Origin: Rhodohalobacter sp. 614A
Lineage (GTDB): Bacteria > Bacteroidota > Rhodothermia > Balneolales > Balneolaceae
Direction of reading: 5' to 3'
Assembly: GCF_021462415.1 (NCBI RefSeq)
Contig: NZ_JAKEDS010000002.1
Coordinates: 992,001-1,056,000, forward strand
DNA length: 64,000 nucleotides
Positions 8,372 through 18,764 of the stretch are shown in pieces. Positions within the stretch are counted from its first letter, which is position 1; the number at the start of each line of letters is the position of its first letter. The notes beneath the pieces are model-generated. The model did not search any database. It was given only the letters and a program-made list of their open reading frames with translations, and was not told where the DNA came from. Position numbers and translations under genes: made by a program.

Positions 8372-10759
8372 ATGATCCATAAACTTTCACCTTTTTTGGG
8401 AGTATTGCTTGCCTTTTTATGTATGAATGAAGCATCTGCACAACTTCAGGGGACTGATATTTTAAATGAACCAACCGATATTGCCTCCGACTTTGCAGAT
8501 TTCACGAATACCTATTACCTGGCAGAAGAACTCGCTTCCTTCGACCCAGAAACTGCAAACGGAACCATCAAATATAACCGGTATGAATACAGTACAAGAA
8601 TGGCATTTAATAATATGCTTGCACGGCTTGTTCCTGTTGAAGCGAATGAATTCCCGGGAACAGAATATGCTGCAAGTCCCGAACTTCCGTTTTCTCTCCA
8701 GTTTGTTTCATCAAGAACCATTCGATTGAAAGCGACATCAGGACCACAATTTGCAAACCATGAATCGCTGATGCTGGTCAATGGAGAAGCACCTGATGCC
8801 CGGGATGATTGGGAATACTCAGCTGTAGAAGGCGGACATCAGTATAAAAGTGAACACGGCAAAGTGGTAATAACTGAAAATCCCTGGCATGTCTATCTGT
8901 ATGATGAAGAGGGAAAGTTACTGACGAGTACTGTACACATGTCGGATGTGACCAATACGTTTACCCCTGTTTTGCCTTTTTCTTATGTCCGCAGAGCCAG
9001 TGATTATTCACGAAGTATGGCGGCTGTGATGTCTCTTCAGCCCGGTGAGAAAATTTATGGTTTTGGTGAATCATTCACTCAATTCGACAAACGCGGAGAA
9101 AAAGTGGTTCTTTGGGTAGATGACGCCAACGGTACGCAAAATGAAACGATGTATAAACCCGTTCCTTTCTACATGAGCAATCGCGGATATGGGGTTTTTA
9201 TGCATCACTCCACTCCCATTAGCGTTGATGTTGGCAAATATTATAATGCCGTCAACTCAATGATGATCGGCGATGATGAGGCGGACCTGTTTTTCTTCCT
9301 TGGCGAACCAAAAGATATTTTGGATGAATACACAGAATTAACCGGAAAAGCATCCATGCCGCCGCTTTGGTCATTCGGATTCTGGATGAGCCGGATTACC
9401 TATTTCTCTGAAGAAGACGGACGCCAGGTCATCAACCAGTTACGAGATCTTGAAATCCCCGCCGATGTCCTTCATTTTGACACTGGATGGTTTGGCGTGG
9501 ACTGGAGAGCTGATTATCAGTTTCCTGAAGACCGATTTCCAAATCCGGAGCAGATGATTCAGGATTTCAAAGATCGTGGATTTCATATCTCCCTTTGGCA
9601 ATTGCCATACATGACTCCGAAGAATGAATTATATAACGAGCTGATCCAAAACGATCTCGCGATCAAAGACAGAAAAGGAAATATTCCTGTTGAGGATGCC
9701 ATCATCGATTTCTCCAATCCCGATGCCGTTCAGTGGTATCAGGATAAACTGGAGCCGCTTCTCGAAATGGGAGTTGGAGCCATTAAAGTGGATTTCGGCG
9801 AGGCTGCTCCCGAAAACGGACTCTATCACTCCGGCAGAACCGGTTGGTACGAGCACAACCTCTATCCTCTTCGATATAACAAAGCTGTTGCAGACATCAC
9901 CAAAGATATTAGTGGAAATGGATTTATCTGGGCACGAAGTACCTGGGCCGGGAGTCAGCGTTATCCTGTTCACTGGGGCGGTGATCCGGCTACTACAATC
10001 TCAGCGATGTCGGCTACACTTCGTGCAGGACTTTCCATTGGGTTGACTGGATTCACATTCTGGAGTCATGATATCGGTGGATTTACGACAGCAACTCCCG
10101 AAGATGTTTATCGCCGATGGACGCCGTTTGGAATGCTGACTTCGCACGTTCGATCACATGGAAATCCTCCAACGGAACCGTGGGAATACAGCGACGAATT
10201 TCTTGAAGGATTCCGCAAGGCTGATAATATGCGATATCGCTTAATGGCGTACATTTATTCGCAAGGAAAATACAGCTCGGATCGAGGACTACCGATGCTT
10301 CGTGCACTTTTTGTAGAGTATCCGGATGATCCCGGTTCGTGGTTGATTGATGATCAGTATCTCTTTGGCTCCGATATGCTTGTAGCTCCTCTCTTCGAAA
10401 ATGCTGAAGAGCGAGATGTCTACCTTCCGCCCGGAAACTGGATTGATTATCAAACCGGAGAAACCTACGAAAGCGGTTGGCATACCATTAGGGCTGGTGA
10501 AATTCCCATAGTTGTTTTGGTTAAAAGCGGAACCGTTTTACCGCATATTGAATTGGCCCAATCAACAAAAGACATGGACTGGTCGAACCTGGAGCTTCGT
10601 GTTTTTTCTGTGGATGGAGAACCAGCTACGGGAAAAATCTATCTGCCGGATAGTGATGAAGTTCAAACCGTTTCTGTGTCTTCGGAAAATGGGGAATGGA
10701 GGCTTGTTGATGATCCGTTTGACGGAAATATAGACTGGGAAATTACCTCTAATCAATAA
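8372..10759 (+). CDS. glycoside hydrolase family 31 (alpha-glucosidase/xylosidase)
   Basis: A 795-residue secreted hydrolase with a signal peptide ending ASA about residue 23. After an N-terminal beta-sandwich (galactose-mutarotase-like) the GH31 barrel begins near residue 320 (PPLWSFGFWMSR). The catalytic nucleophile is Asp474 in IKVDFGE, and the general acid is Asp538 in HWGGDPATT. RSTWAGSQRYP and FWSHDIGGF are other family signatures. The C-terminal beta domains follow. It removes alpha-linked glucose or xylose from oligosaccharides; VLHFDTGWFG and IKVDFGE are seen in several subfamilies, so the exact specificity is open. It is monocistronic and convergent with the AraC gene. Confidence 0.9.
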   Translation: MIHKLSPFLGVLLAFLCMNEASAQLQGTDILNEPTDIASDFADFTNTYYLAEELASFDPETANGTIKYNRYEYSTRMAFNNMLARLVPVEANEFPGTEYAASPELPFSLQFVSSRTIRLKATSGPQFANHESLMLVNGEAPDARDDWEYSAVEGGHQYKSEHGKVVITENPWHVYLYDEEGKLLTSTVHMSDVTNTFTPVLPFSYVRRASDYSRSMAAVMSLQPGEKIYGFGESFTQFDKRGEKVVLWVDDANGTQNETMYKPVPFYMSNRGYGVFMHHSTPISVDVGKYYNAVNSMMIGDDEADLFFFLGEPKDILDEYTELTGKASMPPLWSFGFWMSRITYFSEEDGRQVINQLRDLEIPADVLHFDTGWFGVDWRADYQFPEDRFPNPEQMIQDFKDRGFHISLWQLPYMTPKNELYNELIQNDLAIKDRKGNIPVEDAIIDFSNPDAVQWYQDKLEPLLEMGVGAIKVDFGEAAPENGLYHSGRTGWYEHNLYPLRYNKAVADITKDISGNGFIWARSTWAGSQRYPVHWGGDPATTISAMSATLRAGLSIGLTGFTFWSHDIGGFTTATPEDVYRRWTPFGMLTSHVRSHGNPPTEPWEYSDEFLEGFRKADNMRYRLMAYIYSQGKYSSDRGLPMLRALFVEYPDDPGSWLIDDQYLFGSDMLVAPLFENAEERDVYLPPGNWIDYQTGETYESGWHTIRAGEIPIVVLVKSGTVLPHIELAQSTKDMDWSNLELRVFSVDGEPATGKIYLPDSDEVQTVSVSSENGEWRLVDDPFDGNIDWEITSNQ

Positions 10760-10772
10760 TCTTTCTCATGAG

Positions 10773-10809
10773 CTGAACTCTGTGAGATTTTCAGTGTCTC
10801 ACAGGTTCA
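10773..10809. terminator. hairpin between convergent genes
   Basis: Arms CTGAACTCTGTGAGA (10773-10787) and TCTCACAGGTTCA (10797-10809) pair over about 12 positions with one bulge. It sits between the ends of the GH31 and AraC genes. There is no clear U tract, so this may be a bidirectional transcript end or an RNA-stability hairpin. Confidence 0.4.
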
Positions 10810-10817
10810 TGATAACT

Positions 10818-11630
10818 TTAGTCAACGTGTTGAACGGATTTGAGTAATTGAGTTGGCGGGTGACCAAATCGTTTTTTGAATGCGTATGAAAAGTGAGAAA
10901 AATCTTCAAAGCCGAGATCCAGGTAAATCTCTGAAGGTTTTTCCATTTTTTCTGTGATAAGAAAATAGGCTTGCTGCAGACGTTTTTTAACCAGCCACCG
11001 ACCGGGAGTTTCATTAAAAATCTTCTTAAAGTCCCTTTTAAAAGCTGATAAGCTTCGACCGGTCAGATAAGCGAATCGTTCCAAGTTTACATTAAAGGCA
11101 TAATTTTGGTTCATAAACGCTTTGAGATCAATTTTCTCAGGCGTGCCGAAATCAAATAAAATATCAGACAAATCCGGATTAGTTTTCAGTAGAATCAATA
11201 ATAATTCTTCCCTTTTAATCTTCGAAAACGCTTCATCAATTTCTCCGTGCCCTTCGTAATATGGCATGAGAGATTGGATGTAATTTGGGATTAAATCCGT
11301 TTCTTTCAGAGATAAAAAAGCTTTATCTGGAATGGATGAGTTGTGAAGATTCACTTCATGATTTTTTTGGAAATCACGCAAGAAAAGTTCATCCAGCACA
11401 ATCACCACTTTTTCGATGGTTCCACCCTCAGGCATTTTTTTATACCTGGCGAGATGATTTTTTCTGATGATGCAATATTCCCCCGTTTTCATGTGATACG
11501 CCTGATGGCCATCGTAACCGGTTATGGAACCTTTGCCCATATAAAAAAAGTAATGCTCTGAAATAAATTGTTCAGGTGAGATTTCAGGGCCCACATAACA
11601 TGACTTTATTCGATCCGTTCCGTTCATCAT
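10818..11630 (-). CDS. AraC family transcriptional regulator
   Basis: A 270-residue DNA-binding regulator. The N-terminal half (about 1-160) is a cupin-like sensor (YDGHQAYHMKTGEYCIIRK). The C-terminal 100 residues are the double helix-turn-helix: first helix pair in NLERFAYLTGRSLSAFKRDF, second in PSEIYLDLGFEDFSHFSYAF followed by KKRFGHPPTQL. This is the AraC type with a 'KxFxxTPxxWL' bridge (IFNETPGRWLVKKR). The gene is three bases after the NAD-binding protein gene, in an operon with two Rossmann-fold proteins, which it may control together with the direct repeats at 13331-13364. Confidence 0.9.
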   Translation of the reverse strand: MMNGTDRIKSCYVGPEISPEQFISEHYFFYMGKGSITGYDGHQAYHMKTGEYCIIRKNHLARYKKMPEGGTIEKVVIVLDELFLRDFQKNHEVNLHNSSIPDKAFLSLKETDLIPNYIQSLMPYYEGHGEIDEAFSKIKREELLLILLKTNPDLSDILFDFGTPEKIDLKAFMNQNYAFNVNLERFAYLTGRSLSAFKRDFKKIFNETPGRWLVKKRLQQAYFLITEKMEKPSEIYLDLGFEDFSHFSYAFKKRFGHPPTQLLKSVQHVD

Positions 11631-11633
11631 TCG

Positions 11634-12290
11634 TTATGATTCTGCGAGTTTATTAATGTCTTTTACTTCCAGAATATTCGAGGAATATCCCTTTGAAACG
11701 GCTTTAATCATGGCTTGAGCCACTTGTTTTAGCGTACTCACTCCTTTGGGATATACAGCTTTAAAAAACGGATACGTCCACCCGATAAGTTTATAAGCCG
11801 TGGGAAGATGTTGCTGGCCGGGCATCGCCTTCATAAACGCCGGACGAAAATTATATACGCCTTTAAAATCCAATTTTATGAGATCATTCTCTGTTTTTCC
11901 TTTCACTCTCGCCCACCTCAACCGGCCAGATTCAGTACTATCTGTTCCCGCTCCGGTTATGTAAATAAAAACAGAATCGGGATTTTGTTTTAAAACAACT
12001 TTAGCAAAATGGATGGTTGTATCGTATGTAATTCGTTGATAAACTTCCGGATCCGTTCCCACGCTGCTCACGCCGGCACAGTAAAAACAAGCATCATAAC
12101 CTTTCATTTGTTCATCTTCCGGCGTTAAATCCAGAAATTCGGGTACGATATACTCGTTCAGTTTTGGATGGGTATGGCCAGTCGGTTTTCGGCTGACACT
12201 CAAAACCTCATCTACATTTGGGTTTTGAAGGCATTCCAGCAGAACGCCTTCTCCCACCATTCCGGTTGTACCTGTGATAATTACTTTCAT
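11634..12290 (-). CDS. NAD(P)-binding Rossmann-fold protein (epimerase-like)
   Basis: A 218-residue atypical SDR with the nucleotide-binding loop GTTGMVGEG at 7-15. Residues 60-120 contain the strand segments seen in HTATIP2/NmrA-like short epimerase proteins (ACFYCAGVSS, VFIYITGAGTDS). It lacks the classical YxxxK at the usual spacing, so catalysis is uncertain. No membrane segments. It is the middle gene of a three-gene operon (12306 gene, this gene, AraC), 15 bases after the first and three bases before the last. Confidence 0.8.
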   Translation of the reverse strand: MKVIITGTTGMVGEGVLLECLQNPNVDEVLSVSRKPTGHTHPKLNEYIVPEFLDLTPEDEQMKGYDACFYCAGVSSVGTDPEVYQRITYDTTIHFAKVVLKQNPDSVFIYITGAGTDSTESGRLRWARVKGKTENDLIKLDFKGVYNFRPAFMKAMPGQQHLPTAYKLIGWTYPFFKAVYPKGVSTLKQVAQAMIKAVSKGYSSNILEVKDINKLAES

Positions 12291-12305
12291 TTTGAAATAT
12301 GATGA

Positions 12306-13265
12306 TTATTCTTGTTCAATATCTGAGTATTTCTTCAAACTTTCAGCCGTGGCTAAAATGGCTTCTTCTTTACTCCGGGGATTCCAGCCCAATACTTTCC
12401 TCGCTTTTTGATTGGAAATATGAACAGGCTTCGGAGGTGTGCCAGAATAATCTTCAGGTTTAACATCCAGCAATTCAGCAATTTCTATAAACGACATCGA
12501 TCCGTCTGCCACTGCCAAAAATCGTTCTCCCTTTGCATCAGGATGAAGCATCGCTTTGAGATGAAGATCCGCGACATCCCGCACATCCACAATGCCAAAA
12601 GAAAAGTCATTTTCAAAAGGAATCACTCCTGTTATGATATGTTCAACAAACTGAATAGACGTTGAATAATTGTCGCTTAACACCGGACCAGCAATGGCTA
12701 CAGGGTTGATCACGGTCAGTTCTGTATTACTTTCTGCTTGATCCATAAAATTCCATGCAGCTTTTTCAGCAATCGTTTTTGATTTTATATAAGGAGTAAT
12801 ATCAGTTTCAGGATCTGTCCAGTCCTCTTCTGTGAAAACATAATCTTCACGAGATATACTGTATCCTACAGCCGCAAAAGATGAGGTCATAACAACCCGC
12901 TTAATATTGTTTTTTTGAGCCGCTTTTAACACTCGAAGCGTTCCCTCTTTCGCGGGAATAATTAATTCATTTTCATCCTCCGGCTCAATCATTGGAAAAG
13001 GTGAAGCTACGTGCAGAACATACTCACAACCTTCCATGGCGTCATTCCAGTTTTTATCATTCAACAGATCTGCTTCTACAAATTCAAGATTCTCAAACGA
13101 GGTGATTCCTACATTCTTCAGCATTTCTTTTACCTGTTCTGCTTTGGCTGATGTACGAACGGTTGTTTTTACGGTATAGCCTTGTTGCAGCAATTGGAGA
13201 ATGCAATGGATTCCCACAAAGCCGTTTCCACCGGTTACCAACACACGTTTTTTAAATTGATTCAT
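12306..13265 (-). CDS. NAD-dependent epimerase / dihydroflavonol-reductase-like oxidoreductase
   Basis: A 319-residue extended SDR. The cofactor loop is GGNGFVGIH (about 12-20), the Ser and the YxxxK active site appear as TSSFAAVGYS near 127 and YIKSKTIAEKAAW near 158, and the C-terminal half is the variable substrate domain ending with ARKVLGWNPRSKEEAI, characteristic of this group. It resembles dihydroflavonol-4-reductase-type enzymes that reduce carbonyls; the true substrate is unknown. First gene of the operon with the Rossmann protein and the AraC regulator. Its promoter region contains two copies of a 12-bp repeat. Confidence 0.85.
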   Translation of the reverse strand: MNQFKKRVLVTGGNGFVGIHCILQLLQQGYTVKTTVRTSAKAEQVKEMLKNVGITSFENLEFVEADLLNDKNWNDAMEGCEYVLHVASPFPMIEPEDENELIIPAKEGTLRVLKAAQKNNIKRVVMTSSFAAVGYSISREDYVFTEEDWTDPETDITPYIKSKTIAEKAAWNFMDQAESNTELTVINPVAIAGPVLSDNYSTSIQFVEHIITGVIPFENDFSFGIVDVRDVADLHLKAMLHPDAKGERFLAVADGSMSFIEIAELLDVKPEDYSGTPPKPVHISNQKARKVLGWNPRSKEEAILATAESLKKYSDIEQE

Positions 13266-13330
13266 AATGACTCTTAATTTTTTGTTTATTCAAATTATAC
13301 CTAATGATAAGAGGTCAACAAGAATCAATT

Positions 13331-13364
13331 TTTGTTCAAAAGCCCAAATTTCTTTGTTGAAAAG
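13331..13364. promoter_or_regulatory. direct repeat pair, candidate AraC-family binding site
   Basis: TTTGTTCAAAAG at 13331-13342 recurs as TTTGTTGAAAAG at 13353-13364, 11 of 12 bases identical and spaced 22 bases, two helical turns. AraC-family proteins usually bind direct repeats about 21-22 bases apart. The pair lies 66-100 bases upstream of the operon whose last gene is an AraC regulator, between it and the divergent EamA gene. The link is inferred. Confidence 0.45.
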
Positions 13365-13541
13365 TTCAAAATATAATTGAGTGCACGAAGAATTAATTAT
13401 TTAAAAGTTTATTACAGTTCTGTTATATAAAAAGTATTACACTATTAGTGTTTTATTTTCTGATTTGTTTGAATGAAACCATATTAAGGCCGGTTGTTTT
13501 GATGTCTTTCTAAATTGAACACTGACTAACGGATACTATCT

Positions 13542-14561
13542 TTGGTTAACTCCAATCGCTCTGAACATAAAGTCTCAAAGCAAACCGGTGAAATTTCTCA
13601 CCACGGTTTGCTTCTTCTTTTTACTTTTTTTTGGGGAGCGAATTTCATTCTAGCCGAAGTAGCATTACGAGAAATGGCTCCTATTTCATTCAGTGTTTCC
13701 AGGTTTGCAATGGGAGGAATTGCCATGCTGCTGCTGCTCTACGGACAGTGTTATTCCGATGCCAAACGTACGGGGTCAAGCTTTCAGTTTTTTCCAAAAA
13801 TCGAAAAAAAAGACTGGATGAGGCTACTTTGGGTTTCTGTTTTGGGAGCCACTCTTGCGCCTTGGCTAGGAATTGAAGGCCTTGGGCTTACACACGGAGC
13901 GCGAGCTTCCATTTGGCTGGCTTTAGGGCCTGCGGTCAGTACCGGTTTTGGATATTTCCTCAGTACCGAAAAAATGGGCCGAGCCGGATATTTTGGGGTT
14001 TTTCTGGCCGGACTTGGAACCCTGACACTCGCATACGACGGCTTATTCGTCGATAAAGGTTATTGGATTGGCGATCTGTTACTTCTCATCGCATTGGTGC
14101 TGACTGTAGTAGAACTTCACCTCATCAAGCCGCTCGCCAGAAAATATGGTTCCATCAGTATGGTGGCATTGAGAACGGTTATCGGAGGAACACTTTATTT
14201 TATGATCGCCTCTCCTTCTCTCATCCAGGAAAATTGGCTGACACTTGGCATGTGGACCTGGATTGCCATTCTGGCCGGCGGCGCAATTGGTGTCGGAGTT
14301 GGCCAATGGGTTAAAGTGCGCGCGTTACGATCTCTCGGGCCAACTCAGGTTGTTATTTATGGAAACCTGGTTCCTATTGCAGCTTTACTGATTGGCTGGC
14401 TCTCCATTGGTCAGAATCCTTCTTCGTATGAAATCGTAGCGGGACTCCTTGTGATCGCCGGGGCAATCTTTATACAAGTAATAGACGATTCGCGTGAAGG
14501 TCATGTGCACTCTGTGGAGGATGATGAGCTCTCTGTAGTTTCCAGTGCAAAACAAGATTAA
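13542..14561 (+). CDS. EamA/DMT family transporter
   Basis: A 339-residue inner-membrane protein of the drug/metabolite transporter superfamily, with ten predicted helices in two EamA repeats. The first helix pair begins LLLLFTFFWGANFILAEVAL near residue 25. The second repeat starts about residue 170 (GDLLLLIALVLTVVEL). The start is TTG at 13542; no upstream ATG fits, and the first internal ATG is too far inside helix 2. A charged tail of about 25 residues follows the last helix. Substrate unknown; family members export amino acids or metabolites. It is divergent from the epimerase operon. Confidence 0.87.
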   Translation: MVNSNRSEHKVSKQTGEISHHGLLLLFTFFWGANFILAEVALREMAPISFSVSRFAMGGIAMLLLLYGQCYSDAKRTGSSFQFFPKIEKKDWMRLLWVSVLGATLAPWLGIEGLGLTHGARASIWLALGPAVSTGFGYFLSTEKMGRAGYFGVFLAGLGTLTLAYDGLFVDKGYWIGDLLLLIALVLTVVELHLIKPLARKYGSISMVALRTVIGGTLYFMIASPSLIQENWLTLGMWTWIAILAGGAIGVGVGQWVKVRALRSLGPTQVVIYGNLVPIAALLIGWLSIGQNPSSYEIVAGLLVIAGAIFIQVIDDSREGHVHSVEDDELSVVSSAKQD

Positions 14562-14773
14562 TATATTTTACTGACTAAATTCAGGTTGCCGTATTTGGCC
14601 GTTTTCAATCCATCTTTCAACTCCCAAAAGACTCCCCCACTATCTTTCATGATTAAATGTCTTGGTTGGTAGTTTTGGAAGGGATGGATATCCCATCAAT
14701 GAAATGAATTATTAGTTGAAGTCGATTCATTCATCATTTAAAAATCTTTATTCAATCTTCTTTTTTTGACCCG

Positions 14774-15571
14774 CTATTCGTACCTCTTAGCTAATCGTTC
14801 AAAAATTGAATTCGTGTCAAAGTGAGCGTTTTTATTGAATTTTTCCCTACGCATTTTTTCATGCCACAAATGGATTGCGTAGGAATCTGATATCAAGGAT
14901 TCAATTTCGTTGGCCGGCTCAAAAAAAATCTTTTTCCACTCCTTCAATTTTATGGGATAGAACTTGTTTTCTCGTAGGGAATACTCTTCTAACCCAAGTT
15001 TCTTCACATAACCCGTTAAAGCCCTGGGCCCCGTTAATCCCCAGGGAATATGTTCGGTATTATTTTTTCTTACCACCGACCTCAATAACTTTCTTACTGA
15101 AAGCTTCCAGCCATCCCAGTGTTTTATTTTAAAGGGATCTTCGCAATATGTGATTAATTCATCGAAGAGATTGTGTTTTTGTTTTCTTGTCCCGATAACA
15201 GCATTATTGATGTAGTATTCATCTTGCCACCCGAATACTAAATCCTGATCAAATTCAAATGGTTTGAGGCATAACACGTCCATATCAACCCAAAATGCAT
15301 CTTCAGAATGATACAACATTTGATACCTGAAGTAATTTGCAAAACCGGCGACACTCCCTCTGCCTGCTCCGATTTTATCCCCGTATACGAATACTTTTGA
15401 TTGATCAAGAACTTCATTGGCATCCATAAGTGTAACCCCGTCAGGCACATCTGGTATATCCTCATATGTATAAAGTTCAACTTTATGGCCATGGTACAAA
15501 AAGGATTTCAAGCAAATTTTCTCAATTCTTGATAACCTTCCGATCCATAATGATTTAATGACAGGTAACAC
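14774..15571 (-). CDS. glycosyltransferase with DXD motif (GT32-like)
   Basis: A 265-residue nucleotide-sugar-dependent glycosyltransferase, GTG start. It has the GT-A layout seen in capsular-polysaccharide and Och1/GT32-like enzymes: an N-terminal strand (IKSLWIGRLS), the conserved FANYFRYQML helix (78-86) and the metal-binding DXD motif WVDMDVLCLKP with Asp96 and Asp98. A C-terminal His-Trp pair (AIHLWHEKMR) matches the family end. No signal peptide or membrane helix. It is isolated, so the acceptor glycan is unknown; it may modify cell-surface polysaccharide. Confidence 0.78.
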   Translation of the reverse strand: MLPVIKSLWIGRLSRIEKICLKSFLYHGHKVELYTYEDIPDVPDGVTLMDANEVLDQSKVFVYGDKIGAGRGSVAGFANYFRYQMLYHSEDAFWVDMDVLCLKPFEFDQDLVFGWQDEYYINNAVIGTRKQKHNLFDELITYCEDPFKIKHWDGWKLSVRKLLRSVVRKNNTEHIPWGLTGPRALTGYVKKLGLEEYSLRENKFYPIKLKEWKKIFFEPANEIESLISDSYAIHLWHEKMRREKFNKNAHFDTNSIFERLAKRYE

Positions 15572-15888
15572 TCTTCTGAACTTAACTTACATCTGCTGTT
15601 TTCCCATTCACATATTCTTGTTGATAATAACATTTAAGACAAAAAGATGAGTCTAATATTTTTAAAACTTTCTGATAAAATCAGTTTAGAAGATTAAGGG
15701 CCTGACGAGTTGTTAGCTAGATTAATAAAACAGATCAAGAGATATACTTCCTCCGCAAGAATAGCATAAGCATACCATCATCGATTACCAGATTTTACTT
15801 AGTGAGGTTGATACAATCAGAAGATTGAAGAAGAAAAAAAGACGTGTGTTAAACTTGCACGAATTCAAAAATCAACATTCAACATTCT
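15572..15888. other. non-coding stretch between glycosyltransferase and leuS
   Basis: About 317 bases of A/T-rich sequence. It contains the likely promoter region of the glycosyltransferase gene. I see no ORF with family signatures, no repeat array and no convincing terminator for leuS. A short CTGAT-AAA-ATCAG palindrome occurs near 15670, of unknown meaning. Confidence 0.5.
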
Positions 15889-18474
15889 CTACTTCACAAC
15901 CAGATTCACAATCCTCCCCGGCACAAAAATCTCCTTCACGATTGTGGTATCATCCAGGTAGCGCTCTACATTCTCCTGTTGTTTGGCGAGACCCAAAACG
16001 AAATCTTTATCTTTCGCTTTGTCTGCCGGAACGGTAATGTTGGCGCGCACTTTCCCATTCACCTGAACAGGCATGTCAATTGTGTCACTTTTCAGGTATT
16101 CTTCAACAAGTTCCGGCCACGGTTCGTATGCCAGGCTTTCATTATGACCAAACCGATTCCAAATTTCTTCGGCAATATGAGGTGCAAATGGCGACAGCAA
16201 TTTCACAAACGGTTCAGCAACAGAGCGAGGAACTCCTCCCTCCCATTGATTGGCTTCATTGACAAAAATCATTAATGCAGAAATAGCTGTGTTAAACCGA
16301 AGAGCCTCAATATCTTCCGATACTTTCTTAATAGCTTCATGAAGAACTTTCAATTGTTCTTTGGACGCTTCTTTGTCTGAGATATTAAAAATATCTTCCT
16401 GCTCTTCCCCAAAAAACAGTCTCCAGGAGCGGTTCAGGAATCGGTTCACACCTTCAACACCTTTTGTACTCCACGGTTTCACCTGCTCCAGCGGCCCCAT
16501 AAACATTTCGTACAAGCGCAGGGAATCAGCTCCATAATTGTTTACAACGTCATCAGGATTAATCACATTACCGCGAGATTTCGACATTTTGTGAGCCTTG
16601 GCATCCACCACAATCTCGGTGCCTTTCATCACGTGGCGATCACCTTTTTTCTCGACATCTAATTCGGAGAGAGGTTTTCTTATGACATCATCACCACCCT
16701 CAACTTCATCAGCACTAATGATTTTTCCGTCTTTTTCGTACGCCGTGTATTCCAGTTCACCCAAAATCATTCCCTGGTGCACCAGTTTCTGAAAAGGTTC
16801 TTCCGTTGAAACCACACCGCAATCATACAAGACTTTGTGCCAAAACCTTGCATACAACAAGTGAAGAACAGAGTGTTCTGATCCACCCACGTACAAGTCC
16901 ACAGGCATCCAGTATTTCTCTTCATTGGGATCAACAGGAGAGCCATCAAATTCAGGACTGATGTATCTCAGGTAATACCAACAAGATCCGGCCCATTGAG
17001 GCATGGTATTGGTTTCTCTTTTTGCCGGTTTTCCAGTCTCAGGATCTGTTGTTTCTACCCAATAACTGGCTTTAGCCAATGGAGGTTCACCATCTTTTGT
17101 AGGTTGATAATCATCCACTTCGGGCAGCTCAACAGGCAAATCTTCATCACGAACAGCTTTGGGTTTTCCGTCCACATGAATAATCGGAAATGGTTCGCCC
17201 CAATACCGCTGGCGCGAGAAAAGCCAGTCGCGCAGTTTAAAATTCACACTTTTTGTACCAACTCCATTTTCCTCTAACCATTTGATGATCTTGGTTTTGG
17301 CGTCGGTTACATTCAGTCCGTTCAAAAAATCACTGTTGATGGCAGGACCATCTTCGGTATACGCTTTTCCATCATAATCTTCAGGTGTTTCAACGGTTCG
17401 GATAATCGGCAGATCGAATTTCTCAGCGAACTCCCAGTCCCGTTCATCCTGCCCCGGAACGGCCATAATGGCACCGGTTCCGTAATGAGCCAATACATAA
17501 TCAGCAATCCATATCGGAATTTCTTTGTTATTGGCCGGATTGATGGCATATGCACCGGTAAACACTCCGGTTTTCTCTTTTGTCAACTCCTGCCGTTCTA
17601 AATCCGATTTTTGAGCTGCATATTCCTTGTATTCTTCAACTTTTCCTTTTTGATCATCTGTTGTAATTTTCTCCACCAAATGGTGTTCAGGAGCTAAAAC
17701 CATATATGTTGCGCCAAACAGCGTATCCGGACGCGTGGTAAATACACGGATTTTCTCATCGTATTCATGAACCTGAAAATCGATTTCTGCACCGATGGAT
17801 TTCCCAATCCAGTTGCGCTGCATTTCTTTGGTTGATTCCGGCCAGTCCAGATCGTCCAGATCATTCAGTAATCGCTCGGCGTATTCAGTGATTTTCAACA
17901 CCCACTGGCGCATTGGTTTTCGGACGACAGGGAATCCACCTACCTCACTTTTGCCGTCAATTACTTCTTCGTTGGCCAAAACGGTTCCCAATTCCGGACA
18001 CCAGTTCACAGGCTGCTCATCTTCATAAGCCAATCCCTTTTCAAATAATCGCAAGAAAATCCACTGCGTCCATTTGTAATAATCAGGATCCGTCGTATTC
18101 ACTTCACGATCCCAATCATAAGAGAAACCGAGCATTTGTAATTGCTCGCGGAAACGCGTCACATTCTTCTCGGTAGTTTCACGCGGATGAGTTCCCGTTT
18201 TTACCGCATATTGCTCGGCCGGCAAACCAAAAGCATCATAACCGATGGGATGCAACACATTGAATCCCTTCATCCTTTTATAGCGGGCAAGAATATCCGT
18301 AGCAGTATACCCCTCCGGATGACCAACGTGTAAACCCGAACCGCTTGGATATGGAAACATATCCAGAACATAATATTTTGGTTTATTGTGATCGGTTTGG
18401 GTCTTAAACGTCTTATTTGTTTGCCAGTACTCCTGCCACTTTTTTTCTATGACTGATGGATCGTAGGAACTCAT
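15889..18474 (-). CDS. leuS: leucyl-tRNA synthetase
   Basis: An 861-residue class I aminoacyl-tRNA synthetase that charges tRNA-Leu with leucine. The HIGH signature appears as [15 protein letters not shown] at about 41-55, and KMSKS at 629-633. Between them lies the CP1 editing domain (about 220-410), with the [15 protein letters not shown] segment near 330 that contains the editing-site Asp. The C-terminal anticodon-binding and leucyl-specific domains end [12 protein letters not shown]. Length is normal for a bacterial LeuRS. The upstream region is shared with the divergent sigma factor gene; no T-box-like leader is evident. Confidence 0.97.
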   Translation of the reverse strand: MSSYDPSVIEKKWQEYWQTNKTFKTQTDHNKPKYYVLDMFPYPSGSGLHVGHPEGYTATDILARYKRMKGFNVLHPIGYDAFGLPAEQYAVKTGTHPRETTEKNVTRFREQLQMLGFSYDWDREVNTTDPDYYKWTQWIFLRLFEKGLAYEDEQPVNWCPELGTVLANEEVIDGKSEVGGFPVVRKPMRQWVLKITEYAERLLNDLDDLDWPESTKEMQRNWIGKSIGAEIDFQVHEYDEKIRVFTTRPDTLFGATYMVLAPEHHLVEKITTDDQKGKVEEYKEYAAQKSDLERQELTKEKTGVFTGAYAINPANNKEIPIWIADYVLAHYGTGAIMAVPGQDERDWEFAEKFDLPIIRTVETPEDYDGKAYTEDGPAINSDFLNGLNVTDAKTKIIKWLEENGVGTKSVNFKLRDWLFSRQRYWGEPFPIIHVDGKPKAVRDEDLPVELPEVDDYQPTKDGEPPLAKASYWVETTDPETGKPAKRETNTMPQWAGSCWYYLRYISPEFDGSPVDPNEEKYWMPVDLYVGGSEHSVLHLLYARFWHKVLYDCGVVSTEEPFQKLVHQGMILGELEYTAYEKDGKIISADEVEGGDDVIRKPLSELDVEKKGDRHVMKGTEIVVDAKAHKMSKSRGNVINPDDVVNNYGADSLRLYEMFMGPLEQVKPWSTKGVEGVNRFLNRSWRLFFGEEQEDIFNISDKEASKEQLKVLHEAIKKVSEDIEALRFNTAISALMIFVNEANQWEGGVPRSVAEPFVKLLSPFAPHIAEEIWNRFGHNESLAYEPWPELVEEYLKSDTIDMPVQVNGKVRANITVPADKAKDKDFVLGLAKQQENVERYLDDTTIVKEIFVPGRIVNLVVK

Positions 18475-18764
18475 TAAAATCGGTTGCTAATAGGGTTTAT
18501 AATTCTTCTTTTTGATAACGGAATAGCTTAATAATATAACGAAATTTGAAGTGAGTACCCACTTGTTCCAATCTTCATTCTTCTTTTGAAGATTTTACCG
18601 GTTAGAAATCCTGACATTCGAATGATACACCTTGAAAATTGACAGATACCATCTGTAATTATATCATTGAATTCAATACTTTCATGTTTGTACAAATCAG
18701 TTAATGATCATCTTTATAGATAATAATTTTTGAATAGATTCACCGTCTAAGCAGTAAGCCCGTG

